Positions 1 to 10,553 of a stretch of DNA of 64,000 bases are shown piece by piece. The DNA lies in NCBI RefSeq assembly GCF_001653235.2, contig NC_035790.1, positions 248,001-312,000 of the forward strand, read 5' to 3'. The position numbers and the translations under genes were made by a program. The stretch is from Pochonia chlamydosporia 170. Taxonomy: Eukaryota > Ascomycota > Sordariomycetes > Hypocreales > Clavicipitaceae. The notes under the pieces are model-generated. The model saw nothing but the letters and a program-made list of their open reading frames with translations, was not told where the DNA came from and ran no database searches. Within the stretch, counting starts at the first letter, position 1; each line of letters opens with the position of its first letter.

Positions 1-1909
1 GAGCACTTGAGATGTGGAGGCAAATTTGATGGGAGCCGGTGCCATACAGGCAAGATTATCCCCCTTGCCAGCCCACAGCGATGGGATTTAAGACCAAAGA
101 CTTGTGATTTAACAAGGGTAGATGTACTCTGTACAGTAGCAAGTTATTCGCATTTTACAAACCATTTCGGTAATCTTTTAGTATTGTCACTGGCTTTCCC
201 TCTTTTTCCCCTTCCTATTTTCGTAGGATGAATTTTTTGTTGGCTGATGCTGATATCTTGCTGGGTGAACGCAACTGAGAATCACAACTGTGCCTTGATG
301 GTGACGATTTGCTTCCGATAGCCTAACAAGCTTAACGGAAGCGCGGGTAGTCTAGAAGAATAAAGCATCTCGCCCGAAGTTGAATGTGTATTAATACATC
401 TCCACTATGTTCGGCAAGGACATGATAAACCGTTGGGACGAGTCAGTGGTGGCGACTACTCAGTCGTTCATGACACTGTGATAGAAGGTACTTGAGTTTG
501 GCCATGGTCAGTCTCCATTCTTGATTGTGCGCATACTTCCCTGGCATCTGGTACTCTTTCGCAACGAATGGCGGAGTAAACTACATAGCAGCGACACTCT
601 TTTTATCTCAGGCGGCTGGCCCGACCGTGTTAATTAGGTCACCTTTTAGCCGTTGAAGAGTTGCTAGGTGATGGCCCGTAGTGCCGTCTCAGCGATTGCC
701 AGCAACCCCGTGCCTGCCAACTGCGTACGTATACTGCATGTGTGCACCCTTGCCTCTATCACGCCTGTTGCTGGGCTGAGGGGGGGTTGCTCTCGAGTAT
801 CATTCGTCATTGATGTTGGAGGTCCTTGAGTGTTCGGGGACTTTCCACAGGCCATCTTCTGAGCTGTGGCTGTCTGACTTCATTCTAAAGTTCTTGGCAA
901 CCTTTCTCGGGCCAATTGTCTGATAATCAGATCCATCTGATAAACCAGGCTGCGATATTTTTAATGCGTGCCCCGGTTTTAAAAAAAAAAAAAAAAAAAA
1001 TGAGTGCCAAGATGCTAGGTACCGAGGAAAAGGTGATGAATTAAACAGGAAGAGAGGCAGACCTTTTCAGTGCGCCCGGTCCAAGTAGGGCCGCAAGCTG
1101 AAGAACTTGATTGAGTGTTGAGTATTTTTTTATTTTTTTTATTTTTTGTTTTTTGTCACGCTCATGAAAAGCCGCGAGCAGTACCTTGGCTCGCCGGTCT
1201 CAATTAGTCGCGTGGCGATGATCCCAACTTGATCCCTGTGGATCGCCGTCGCATTGTCCTTACCAAGGGGCCAGCGGGACGCACATCCGTACCATACTTA
1301 TTGGTCGTGGTCCTTGTGTGTGCGGAGAGCAGCGATACTTTTTGCCTTCTTGGCACTGCAGATTTTTGTCCCCTTTGATCTAATCAATCGGCGCGAGCGA
1401 GCTGGATACTTGACGCCCTCCATGTCCAGGATATAATGTCGTGGTGCCCCTCTGGACGCTTTGTGTGGGTTGCTCCTTCCTTCATTCCAGTCCTACTTCC
1501 GCTTCCGGAACAACACCAGATCCACGGTCGAGGGACCAGGACTTGACAGATTCAATATTTGAACGGTGTCCCAAAACAGACTCGCCAAGACATCTTTCAA
1601 AGACATTGCGCTTTGAGTATTTTGCAGCATCTGTTGCAGTTGTTTGCGGACATTATTCTCGTTGTCATGCAGCTTGACTTTTTGCATCACCCGTCTCTGT
1701 ACCATCTTTAGACTTCGGCGCCATAGCTCGCTCTTAAATTTGGTCTCTTCTTTTTCTTGATTTCGCCTTTTCCTGACTCTGCGCCTGCAAATCAATCCAA
1801 CGACCGAGAGCCCGTGCACCAAGCAGCAGCCTTGCTGACGAGACATCAACCTGAGGCAGATTACACGGTGTCTGTCGAAATTCCTGAAGAGAACATAACT
1901 GAGCACACA
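1..1909. other. Non-coding upstream region of the siderophore transporter
   Basis: No gene is supported here. The short ORFs have no recognisable motif and no compatible splice partners. The stretch holds a 20-A run (981-1000), a T-rich block (about 1123-1156) and a cluster of GATA and CCAAT motifs near 912-943. It probably contains the promoter and 5' leader of the transporter that starts at 1910. Confidence 0.6.
935..943 (+). promoter_or_regulatory. Putative SreA-type iron GATA site (ATCTGATAA)
   Basis: The sequence ATCTGATAA is an exact match to ATCWGATAA, the published consensus of the fungal iron-repressing GATA factor SreA. A second GATA core (TGATAA, 921-926), an inverted near-copy (924-932) and a CCAAT box (912-916), the core bound by the CBC/HapX complex, lie within 32 bp. 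The nearest downstream gene is a siderophore-iron transporter, the expected kind of target. The site is about 970 bp from the start codon, which is far, so this remains a prediction. Confidence 0.4.
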
Positions 1910-3694
1910 ATGGACCGCCCTGTTGCCACAGAGAAGGCCTCCGATGGTCACGTCTCCAAGCATCGTGGACATGGAGCAAGTAATGCATCGCCCGCCACCG
2001 CTGCCGATGCTGTTAGAGATATCAAATCACCTGGCGTTGCTCGTGTGGAGGCTATTGCTTCCGTGACGACAAATTGGGACAGGGTCTTCATCTTTTTCGG
2101 CGTCTTTCTTGTCGCATACGTCTACGGCCTCGATGGCACTCTTCGCTATGCCTACCAACCCTCGGCGACAAACTCCTTCGGGCAACATTCTCTCGCCTCC
2201 ACCATCAACGTCATTCGATCTGTTGTGTCGGTTGGCGCGCAACCCACTGCCGCCAAGATTGCCGATGTGTTTGGCCGCGTTGAGCTGATTTGCTTGTCCG
2301 TCTTCTTCTACGTCCTCGGCACCATCATCGAAGCCGTTTCCCAAAATGTCGATACCTTCGCTGGCGGCAGTGTACTCTACCAGATCGGCTACACCATGAT
2401 CATTTTGCTGGTAGAGGTCATCATCGCCGATATAACATCCACTCGTGCTCGACTCTTTTTCAGCTACGTCCCTGCACTCCCTTTCATCATCAACACTTGG
2501 GTTAGTGGCAACATTTCCGAGGCTGTGCTTCAACATAGTAGTTGGCAATGGGGTATTGGCATGTGGGCAATCATCTTTCCTGTGTGCTCCCTGCCTCTGA
2601 TTGTGAGCTTGATGGTTGTTTCGCGCCGCGCAAAGCGTCAAGGCCTTTTGGAGAACTATTCATCCTCCTTCAAACAACTCGGGTTCAAGAACCTGGCACT
2701 CGAGTTGTTTTGGCTCCTGGATGTCATTGGTATCATTCTCATTGTTGCCATCCTTGAGCTGGTGTTGGTTCCCTTCACTCTTGCAGGCGGCGAAAGCGCC
2801 AAGTGGAAATCGGCTCACATCATTGCACCGATTGTCGTTGGTGTTGTCTGCATTCCCGCGTTTATCTTCTGGGAACTCAAGGCACCGCACCCGCTTATCC
2901 CGTTTGCCAACATGAAGGATCGCTCTGTATGGGCGCCAATGGGAATTGCCATCTTCCTCAATTTTGCTTTTACCATGCAATCAGACTTCTTGTGGACCGT
3001 GCTGATTGTCGCGTTTGACTTCTCCCAAAGCACCGCGACCCGTGTTACTTCACTTTACAGCTTTACCAGTGTCATCGTCGGGCCCATCCTGGGTCTGGTT
3101 GTGTACAAGGTCCGCCGACTCAAAGTCTTCGTCGTCGCTGGTACCATGCTCTATATGCTTGCCTTCGGCCTCCTGATCCACTACCGAGGCTCTGCAAACA
3201 GCTCAGCTCGGGCCGGCGTCATTGGTGCCCAGGTTCTTCTTGGTGTTGCTGGCGGAATGTTTCCCTACACTACCCAAGCTTCATTGCAGGTCACGTTGAA
3301 GCACGAACACTTGGCAGTGATGACGGGCATCTATCTTGCGACATACAACATCGGATCTGCTCTGGGAAACACCATCTCTGGAGCCATGTGGACGCAGCTT
3401 CTGCCCTCAAAGCTAAACGAGAATTTGAATCCCATAAACGGCACTCTCGGTGCACTGGCCTACAGCTCGCCGCTCACTGTAGCACCCATGTACCCAGTGG
3501 GCACTCCGGAGCGTACGGCCATGATTGATTCCTACCAATACATTCAGAGACTCCTCACCATTACCGGGGTTTGCCTCTGTGTCCCCCTCATCGTCTTCGG
3601 GCTTTTGCTCCGCAACCCCAAACTCAACGACGAGCAAACTCTTGCAAAGGACTCAGACTCTGAGACGGAGACAGAGGTTGACTCCCGTGCATAA
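1910..3694 (+). CDS. Siderophore-iron transporter, MFS SIT family
   Basis: Single-exon gene for a 594-aa polytopic membrane protein of the siderophore-iron transporter (SIT) branch of the major facilitator superfamily, which imports ferric siderophores by proton symport at the plasma membrane. After a hydrophilic N-terminus (about 75 residues), the protein shows the SIT-like [16 protein letters not shown] segment in the first membrane region. About 14 hydrophobic segments follow, ending in an acidic tail rich in S, E and D. The [21 protein letters not shown] stretch fits the loop 2-3 region of the family. The frame is open to an ATG at 1757, but the ATG at 1910 (MDRPVATEK) has an A at -3 and matches the usual SIT N-terminus, so I chose it. 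An iron-GATA site lies upstream. The substrate is unknown. No siderophore NRPS is present, so uptake of other organisms' siderophores is possible. Confidence 0.93.
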   Translation: MDRPVATEKASDGHVSKHRGHGASNASPATAADAVRDIKSPGVARVEAIASVTTNWDRVFIFFGVFLVAYVYGLDGTLRYAYQPSATNSFGQHSLASTINVIRSVVSVGAQPTAAKIADVFGRVELICLSVFFYVLGTIIEAVSQNVDTFAGGSVLYQIGYTMIILLVEVIIADITSTRARLFFSYVPALPFIINTWVSGNISEAVLQHSSWQWGIGMWAIIFPVCSLPLIVSLMVVSRRAKRQGLLENYSSSFKQLGFKNLALELFWLLDVIGIILIVAILELVLVPFTLAGGESAKWKSAHIIAPIVVGVVCIPAFIFWELKAPHPLIPFANMKDRSVWAPMGIAIFLNFAFTMQSDFLWTVLIVAFDFSQSTATRVTSLYSFTSVIVGPILGLVVYKVRRLKVFVVAGTMLYMLAFGLLIHYRGSANSSARAGVIGAQVLLGVAGGMFPYTTQASLQVTLKHEHLAVMTGIYLATYNIGSALGNTISGAMWTQLLPSKLNENLNPINGTLGALAYSSPLTVAPMYPVGTPERTAMIDSYQYIQRLLTITGVCLCVPLIVFGLLLRNPKLNDEQTLAKDSDSETETEVDSRA

Positions 3695-4613
3695 TTAGAC
3701 GCGGACTTGGATATAGATACACAGGCACATAGCTGCGAAACCATGTATATAGAAAGCGATATTTATTCACCGCCGAGCTTGTGTGTTGTTGCGTTCTACT
3801 CGCCACAGGAATCTGGGCAACATATTAGCGAGATTAATTTAGACATTATTTTTCCGACAAATTTGACGTTGTACATGCCGTACAGGAGGATCCTCACGGC
3901 TCACAACATCGACTGTTTGCTTCTGTCCTTGCCACATAAGCAGAGTCCTAGTTTGGCTGGTTGCTTGCGAGGTGAGAGTGATTGGAGCACAATGATGACC
4001 AATTACCAAAAGGCGAACCCTAACAGAGCTGCAATTGAAGCCTTTTGAGCAACGCCGGGGGAACTTTCGGCTTAGAAGCCACTTTGAGATCATCGTTTGC
4101 TTAGGGCAGCCTCGGTTGTTGTAAATGTGTTGATCAGTCGTTGTTTATTATGGTTTGTATGTCAATATGTAACTATGGCAGGATTGTCGTTGCTTAGCTG
4201 ACTCGAGAAGGAACTAGACGCATCGCAGCATTAATCTAGCTCTCTTTGCCAAATGCGGTCCACTCTAAACGAGATCTAGGTTGGCTAGTGGCAGCATAAC
4301 GCGACCATGTCGTTGACGATGGGCAGTTATGGTGGAGATAGGTATTGACATGGATATCCTTTGTCTTCCCCAAATTTTCGGAGTAAGCAAGTCGGGTAGC
4401 TAGACCCTTGGCTGTACTGAACTCAGCTCAGTTCTCTCTACTTAATCAGCGATTCACCGCCTGCCAACACACCTGTCTGAAGTATCTTGCATAGTGAGGA
4501 TCAATTGCTCCCACTGCATATTGCGCGGGCGCTTTTGACAGACTTGCATGAGAGCATAGCCAGCAACTACATCCTAGCCGACCTTCGCCATCAAATCTTG
4601 TTGGTCGTTGAAG
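3695..4613. other. Intergenic, no gene seen
   Basis: This is the 3' flank of the transporter and the 5' flank of the GNAT gene. The small ORFs at 3707-4093 on both strands lack motifs and look like chance reading frames. Confidence 0.6.
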
Positions 4614-5159
4614 ATGCAAGTCCTAGCTGTACCATGCATAACAAGGCACGATATACGTGGCCGTGACTTTTCGTTCAAAATAGACTCAAAAGTGGCTAAA
4701 CCATACAACCAACTGACATCCATTTCGTCACCGCGAGACATTCAAACAGAGCCTATACGTGTCCAAACGAAGTCCTACGGCGGGATAGACGAAAACTTCG
4801 AGGCAGCTAAAGATGCGACCCACAAGATTACTTTTGCACTCGTCAATGAGTCCAAATCAGTGTATGGGTATGCCATGGCGTTCAAGGACTGGAATAACCT
4901 GGTGACTCTGCATGATTTCGCAGTCTCAGGGGAGCTCAGGGGCAAAGGTTATGGGAAAATGCTGTTCAACGCAGTTCGAAATTGGGCACAGGACCTAGGT
5001 GTGAAGGGCTTGAGAATTGAAACACAGGACAATAATGTGACGGCTTGTCAGTTTTATGCTGGTTGCGGCGCCGTGTTTGGAGGCTACGATGAATACTTAT
5101 ACCACGGGACTGGAAATGCAAGCGAGACAGCATTGTACTGGTATTGCTTGTTTGATTGA
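4614..5159 (+). CDS. GNAT acetyltransferase resembling streptothricin acetyltransferase
   Basis: Intronless gene for a 181-aa GCN5-related N-acetyltransferase. The acetyl-CoA site is seen as RGKGYGKMLFNAV around residue 120. The C-terminal part reads LRIETQDNNVTACQFYAGCG followed by FGGYDEYLYHG. This ETQ-NN--ACxFYxxCGxxxGGxDxxLY signature is that of bacterial streptothricin acetyltransferases (SatA/Sat4 type), which inactivate the antibiotic by acetylating its beta-lysine. The frame also opens with a TTG at 4608; the ATG at 4614 is the real candidate. Lack of introns and closeness to bacterial enzymes suggest past transfer from bacteria, which I infer and have not tested. It converges with the oxidoreductase at 5287-6183 with only 127 bp between stops. 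The true substrate could be another amine. Confidence 0.85.
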   Translation: MQVLAVPCITRHDIRGRDFSFKIDSKVAKPYNQLTSISSPRDIQTEPIRVQTKSYGGIDENFEAAKDATHKITFALVNESKSVYGYAMAFKDWNNLVTLHDFAVSGELRGKGYGKMLFNAVRNWAQDLGVKGLRIETQDNNVTACQFYAGCGAVFGGYDEYLYHGTGNASETALYWYCLFD

Positions 5160-5286
5160 AGCACTTGCCCGACCAAGTAAGCAACTGTTGCAAGGATTTG
5201 GAACATTCATATTCAGATTATCACGAGGGAGGCAAGCTGTGGCATTTTGTACATTGTATTTCCAAGCCAAGTTACATTAGGTGTTG

Positions 5287-6183
5287 TTACTCATCGTGAT
5301 ACAATGCAACAGCAGGGACTCCGACGTCGCCGCCTTTTGCGTCGACTGTCCTCTGCATCGTCTTCACAAACGCCTCCAAGCTAGCTCCATTGACTGACTC
5401 CTCTTTACATGCCTGAAGAATGTTTCTCACTCCGGCAACCTGCATACCAAGTGGATTGCCCAAATTGTTGTTCCAGTCATTGCCGTCAATAGTCTCGGCG
5501 ATACTGCTCAAATAAGGCACCATAGCTGTCATGACAGGCACCACAACCTTACTCACAGACGGGCTGACCTTGCCATTCGTGCCGACTTGCTTTCTGACAA
5601 GGCCAAGACCTGCGAAAAAGCCGGCGAACATTCCGTACATGGTAGACAGCGCAGCCAGGTCGTCTGTGGCAGCTGAATTGACGTCTTCTCCTGTGTATTG
5701 GGAGGAACCAAGCGTCTTTACAACATCTGCCACCTTCTGGGTGAAGACTTCTTGGTTTTCTCCACTGTACAAGATGAATGAGTGCTCGGTGCCAACCAAC
5801 TGTGGTGGAACCATGACAGCCCCGTCAAAGTAGAACGCTGCTCCGCGAGCTTTGATCCATTGTTGCATTTCACGAGCTTGTCTTGGGGTGCCATTTGTGA
5901 GATTGATAATGACCTTTTCAGACAGCGCAGACGTAGAAGCCTGGATCGGTTCCAGGGCGCGGTAGATGGTGTCGTAGTCGAGTACGCAAATGATGACAAC
6001 GTCACTATTGATGGCTGCCTCGATGTTGGACTCAAAGGTCGCTCCGGCCTCGATAACTGCTTTTACTTGGGGTCGATCGGCGGTTCGGTTCCAAATTGTG
6101 ACCTTATGTGACGAGGTTTTGAGAAGTGTTTCGGCGAGGGCAGCGCCCATATTGCCAATACCCACGAATGCGACTGAAGACAT
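5287..6183 (-). CDS. NAD(P)-binding imine-reductase-like / beta-hydroxyacid dehydrogenase family protein
   Basis: Single-exon gene for a 298-aa oxidoreductase. The N-terminus is a Rossmann fold with VAFVGIGNMGAALAE (GxGxxG) followed by VTIWNRTADR, where Asn-Arg-Thr after the second strand suggests NADPH preference. INLTNGTPRQAREM then a segment reading FDGAVMVPPQLVGT fit the imine reductase branch (NLT-GTP and the 'G-xx-xP--IGT' loop) better than 3-hydroxyisobutyrate dehydrogenases. The lysine used for catalysis in true hydroxyacid dehydrogenases is not obvious in the second half. The C-terminal half is helical, as in the dimerisation domain of the family. The frame extends 6 codons to a TTG; the first ATG is at 6183. 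A 14-T run lies about 50 bp upstream. Substrate unknown; reduction of a cyclic imine or of a 2-oxo/imino acid is the family-based guess. Confidence 0.85.
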   Translation of the reverse strand: MSSVAFVGIGNMGAALAETLLKTSSHKVTIWNRTADRPQVKAVIEAGATFESNIEAAINSDVVIICVLDYDTIYRALEPIQASTSALSEKVIINLTNGTPRQAREMQQWIKARGAAFYFDGAVMVPPQLVGTEHSFILYSGENQEVFTQKVADVVKTLGSSQYTGEDVNSAATDDLAALSTMYGMFAGFFAGLGLVRKQVGTNGKVSPSVSKVVVPVMTAMVPYLSSIAETIDGNDWNNNLGNPLGMQVAGVRNILQACKEESVNGASLEAFVKTMQRTVDAKGGDVGVPAVALYHDE

Positions 6184-7014
6184 GATGATAGTACGAGACA
6201 AGACAATTTTCGACGACGCAAAGCCTTGAAAGTTTTTTTTTTTTTTGTTATTTGGGATCCTGGTTGATACCGTGATGGAATTGTTGTTTCAGTGAGACTA
6301 TGCCGACGACTGGAAGTCGACCTTTATATAACAACTTGCCATTATGCCCCCACCAGCAGACTACAAGCTTTACAAATCCACATACGGGCAAGTCTTGGGG
6401 GTAGATAAATGATTCCATCTCCTTTCTATGGAAATCGTCTTGCATTACCAATTTCCAGGATGCCTGATACCAGGTCCTATTTCACGCATAGACAGAAAGC
6501 GCGGTCCAGTTTAACTCAGCTTAGACAAACTGTTCTCCATTTGTGGATCGTTCATGGTTAGACATCCACCTCAGCCGCCTTCTACCTCGTGTGTTTCTCT
6601 TGGCATGAGTCACTACGGCGAATCCAAGGTTATGGTGCTGCTTAGCAATACAGAAATGCACCCGCTTTTGAAGGAAACTTGAAGCCGAGAGGGCTTTGCG
6701 GAGTTGCGGAGATTTAAGCATAATGGGAAAACTTCGATGGTTTGCGGCTCTGTATGGTGGTACCTTAGCGTGCTCAGAGCTCTGCTTGACAAGCGAGCCA
6801 ACTTTGTTTTCAGTTATTTGTAGGCACTATTTTAGGCGCATAGCCTCGTTTCACAAAGTAGCAGCTAGTTGAGAGAAACTATGCAAGGTCATGTCATGTT
6901 TCATTTGCTTCAATGTTCCATGTCTTATTATTAAAGATGTTCTGTTCTATTACAATATGCTTTCATTTCTCATTCTGATGATTAGTAACCCGCTTCTGGA
7001 GCCGAGCACAACCT
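6184..7014. other. Intergenic, no gene seen
   Basis: This lies between two minus-strand genes and should contain the promoter of the imine-reductase-like gene. A T-run at 6233-6246 is the only notable element. The ORFs at 6248-6801 have no family features. Confidence 0.6.
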
Positions 7015-8284
7015 CTACTTGCGCGCCTCGAATGGAGTCTCATACGGCGCTTCAGCCTGAGGAGTAATGCGCGCCAAATGACGTCGCTGGCCATCTTCCC
7101 AATCTACCAGTGCTGTGTGTTGAGTAACTCTGTTGTCCCAGATGACGACGGTTCCCTCCTCCCACTTGACTCTAGCTTGGAAATCTGCTCCATATGCCAA
7201 GTGATCGTAGAGGAATTTGAGAATGGAATCTGACTCTTCTTTCTTCATGCCAATAATTTCTCGGGTGACTAATACGTTTAGTTAGCATATGTCTTTGCCT
7301 CCGCACTTTGGTTCTTGTTAATCCTTACACTGAGGGTTGACGTAAAGCGCCTTCTCGCCAGTCGCTGGGTGAGTTCGCACAAGTGGGTGGTCGTTAACCA
7401 CGGGCTCTCGTCTCTTGATGCTGTTTCTGGCAGCTGCAGCATTCACCTGCTCAATGCCTGAATGAGTTGCTCTCAGGCCGTGGAGACGCTCCTGGAACAA
7501 TGGGCTGAGACGGTTGTAAGCCTGAACAGCGTCTACAAACAAGGTGTCACCGCCGGTATCGGGCTTGTTGAGGATGTAGAGGAACGTGGTTCCGGGAGGC
7601 TGCTTCTCATATGAGACATCTGAGTGCCATGCAACTGAGCTGGTTCGCGCCTGGAAGAACTGAGCGGCTCCCTTATCACCTTCGCCACGATGCACCAGAT
7701 GAACCTCGGGGTAACCTTCTGGGGCACCAGAGGTAGGGTGGATGTGATGACGGCCAAAGTATGATCCATACTTCAAGGCATCTGGTATGGAGAGATCTGC
7801 AAAGTCTTGGTTTCTGAAGGCAACAACCTTGCGCTTGGCAACGAAATGAGCCAGCTCATCCTTCCCGGCGTCGCTCAGGGAGGACAGCTGGACACCAGAG
7901 ACTTCTGAGCCGATTGTGGGAGTGAGTTGTGTAAGTTTGGAGCCCTCTGGGAATAGGTTTGGATACGATGTGTCGGCATCCTTGCCATGCTCGTAGTGCT
8001 CAAATGGTTCCAAGGGGCCCCATTTCTGTTCACGGTTCCAGGTGGGAAGATAGTGAGGGTACTGTAAGATGGGGCTGTGTCAGCCATGTTCACAACTTGA
8101 CTGTGAGATCGGACGGATGTGTTCTATATCGTACCTTGGCACCGTTGCCGCCACTTTTACCCGTCTCGATGTCGCGATCGACCTCACAAGGATCAATTTC
8201 TTTGTACTGTCCTAGGTTGAGCTTGTAGGTGGACCGAGGCTTGGTCTCTTCGGTGACTGTAGTGGAAACTGCTGAAGGTGCCAT
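7015..8284 (-). CDS. TauD/TfdA-type Fe(II)/2-oxoglutarate dioxygenase
   Basis: Three exons, 8284-8135, 8061-7329 and 7268-7015, give a 378-aa protein. The introns (73 and 60 bp) have GTACGA..CAG and GTAAGG..TAG ends with CTGAC and CTAAC branch sites, and joining restores NPQFTREIIGMKKEESD across the second junction. The protein belongs to the TauD/TfdA family (yeast Jlp1 type), which oxidises sulfonates such as taurine with 2-oxoglutarate and O2 to release sulfite. The facial triad is visible: HSD in SVAWHSDVSYE for His and Asp, and the distal His in WDNRVTQHTALVDW. The Arg that binds 2-oxoglutarate is in QRRHLARIT. A sulfur-scavenging role is likely, but other alpha-ketoglutarate oxygenases share these motifs. 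It lies in tandem with the oxidoreductase at 5287-6183, 0.8 kb away. Confidence 0.93.
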
Positions 8285-8843
8285 GTTTGCAGACTGAGAA
8301 TGTGTGCGATATACAGTCTAGTCTAACTCTTCGCTCTGGATGTCAGATACAGTTTACTACTTGACACGGACAGCAAAGGTTCAGTCTCTTATATACTTCA
8401 CCGGTACGGGTTCAACCCCGCAATAATTGCGTGACCCCAGGCTATTGCGAAATATCCACGGGCTCACAGTAAGATCCCCAAGTGCTTTGAGTATTCCCGG
8501 ATTACCACGTCCCACAACGTACATAACGGTGGAAGACGGTTGCCCACTAACATGACGCCGCAAGTCAGGTCATGGAATTTCGTTAGTGCGAGACCTAGAA
8601 ACTTAATCAGCGTTGACGCGATGATGGTGCCGATCACGTCACTCCACCCACTTCTTTGGACGCCGCTGGCTTATACAAGACCACTCGACGCCCAGACCCG
8701 CGAGCACGCAATTTCGACCGAACAACACCTAATTCATTTTGACACATCATACAAGCTGGATTGAGACGTTGAATGCATCAAATATGTCATGCAGTGTCAC
8801 ATTGAACCGTTGTCGGAGCTCAATGGCGTCCAGGGTCAGTCAG

Positions 8844-8879
8844 CATGATGGGCATGGTGGGCATGATGGGCAAGATGGC
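8844..8879. repeat. Degenerate 9-bp tandem repeat
   Basis: Four tandem copies of a 9-mer are seen: CATGATGGG, CATGGTGGG, CATGATGGG and CAAGATGGC. It sits in intergenic DNA and no coding role is evident. Confidence 0.8.
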
Positions 8880-9806
8880 GAGGGTCAATTCTGGAGGACG
8901 AGCTCCGATCGATATGCTTCTCAGGAGTCAATGGCAAGATTGATAGCGTCAATGGAACCATTGTGTCCACTATCAGCCTTTGCAGCAGTGGATTGTGTCT
9001 GTTTTGGCCATTGGGTCATCTCCTCGGGGTGATTGTGTACCTAGGTAGCTGTTCTATTCCCGAGACCCTCGGAAGCAACAATCAGGCACTCACACTCACG
9101 GCGGGAGAGGATCTCCAGAAACATGTATGCGTGTCTCAGCCATAAAGCGCCGAATGAACATGTGCCTGGTGCGTTTCGGCGAATTAAACAGCGTGTCTCG
9201 TTGGATCTCGGCTCGATCAACCAGATGGGCAAGTCACAGATGCTGCAGTGAGGGGAGAGTCTCTGCATTTGCTTAACATGCAGATGGAAGCAAAGCAGTC
9301 TGCGCAAATCGCCAAACCGAAATTATACTCCATGACCTGAGAATAGTATCAATACATTCCTCATTACCCTGTACAAGTCAGGCAAGCTGGCGTGAAAATG
9401 CATTATATAAGACGTGAGTAATTAGATTGGGACTCTTAAAACCCATGCTATTCCACAGTCGGAAAAAGGCATCCAGACCATTGCGCAGAATGACAAATAT
9501 CCCTCTTATTCCGGTTATCGTGTATGGTCGATATTCCTTTGTCGTTCGCCAACGGCGCCACACACGGCTCACGATTCTTTTTGACATCAACTTGCTACTT
9601 GCATCCATGTGTGCAGGATGACTTCACTTGCGGAACAGTCAATATTTTTTTTTCAAGTCTCGAGCTGTTGTTGTAGGGGCGGACGTGCCTGCGGCATGAA
9701 CAGTGGCTTTGCCCGGCTTGCTTCCGTCGATGCCGCAGCAACGGGATATCTGTTCCAGGTCCAGCAATCGTCTTCGTACAAATGCGGCAACCACGGGTGG
9801 TCCTGG

Positions 9807-9836
9807 TTTTTCTTTTTCTTTTTTTTTTTTTTTTTT
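9807..9836 (+). repeat. T-rich homopolymer tract
   Basis: A pyrimidine tract ends in an uninterrupted run of 18 T, followed by ATTAAAAAAA. This is a simple low-complexity element in intergenic DNA, prone to length change. Confidence 0.85.
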
Positions 9837-10553
9837 ATTAAAAAAAACTCCTTTTATGTGAAGACTTGGCCTTCCAATACCGGTGAAAGCCAAGATGCAA
9901 AATTTCCGACAGCAGCTTTTTGTATATTGGAGCGAGGGCTAACTCGTCACACAACCTACATGCCTGCAGCTCTTATGTTGGTTGCCGGAGAGTCGAATAA
10001 TTGATACATCGGAAGCCATGGCAATAACGAGATGGCTTGTCGGATTGCCTTGTGGCAAGTTACGAACCTTTCCAGAACATTCAATATTGTTTTGTTTGTC
10101 AGGCAATTTGTAAGCCAATCAGCCCCCACCAAGCAGACAGTTCGGCATTTGGCACGGCATCGACTTGGTTCACGATATCATTTCATGTGTTGTTTTAAGC
10201 CATCCGTTCAAGGCGGTTGCACACAGGTCAACTGTTTCCATGTGGCTCATTCCCTCAACTGGTCAAACCCATCGTGTTACGGTGACAGAGGATAAAGCGC
10301 ACAGAGTGTTGCTTGCATTATAAATGCCTTCATTTACTGCATACTGTGAAGCTGAGTAAATACCTAGTAAGTGACGGCTATGAGCGCCACTTTCATCCCC
10401 ACTATCAAAGACACATATATGTCAAAAGTCACCCAGAGGGCGCGAATCGTGGGGAATGCAGACAAGCCTGAGGGAGACGGCAAGTGTTAAATTCCACCGA
10501 TGATCCAATCTCCAACAAGCAACCCAACACCAGCACTTCTTCACGATACCAAC

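Larger units (their letters stand above)
8285..10553. other. 2.3-kb gene-free divergent intergenic region
   Basis: I find no supported gene between the divergently transcribed dioxygenase and the HD-domain gene. The region contains a degenerate 9-bp tandem repeat (8844-8879) and a T-rich tract with an 18-T run (about 9807-9836). The short ORFs, including one at 9609-10004 that runs through the T tract, look random. Confidence 0.6.

Noticed and set aside
1493..2641. Minus-strand ORFs over the siderophore transporter start
   Set aside because: They are shadows of the transporter frame or of its leader, with no motifs.
8400..8425. tRNA T-arm-like GGGTTCAACCCCGC
   Set aside because: The stem does not extend to five proper pairs, and no acceptor stem or anticodon arm can be built around it.
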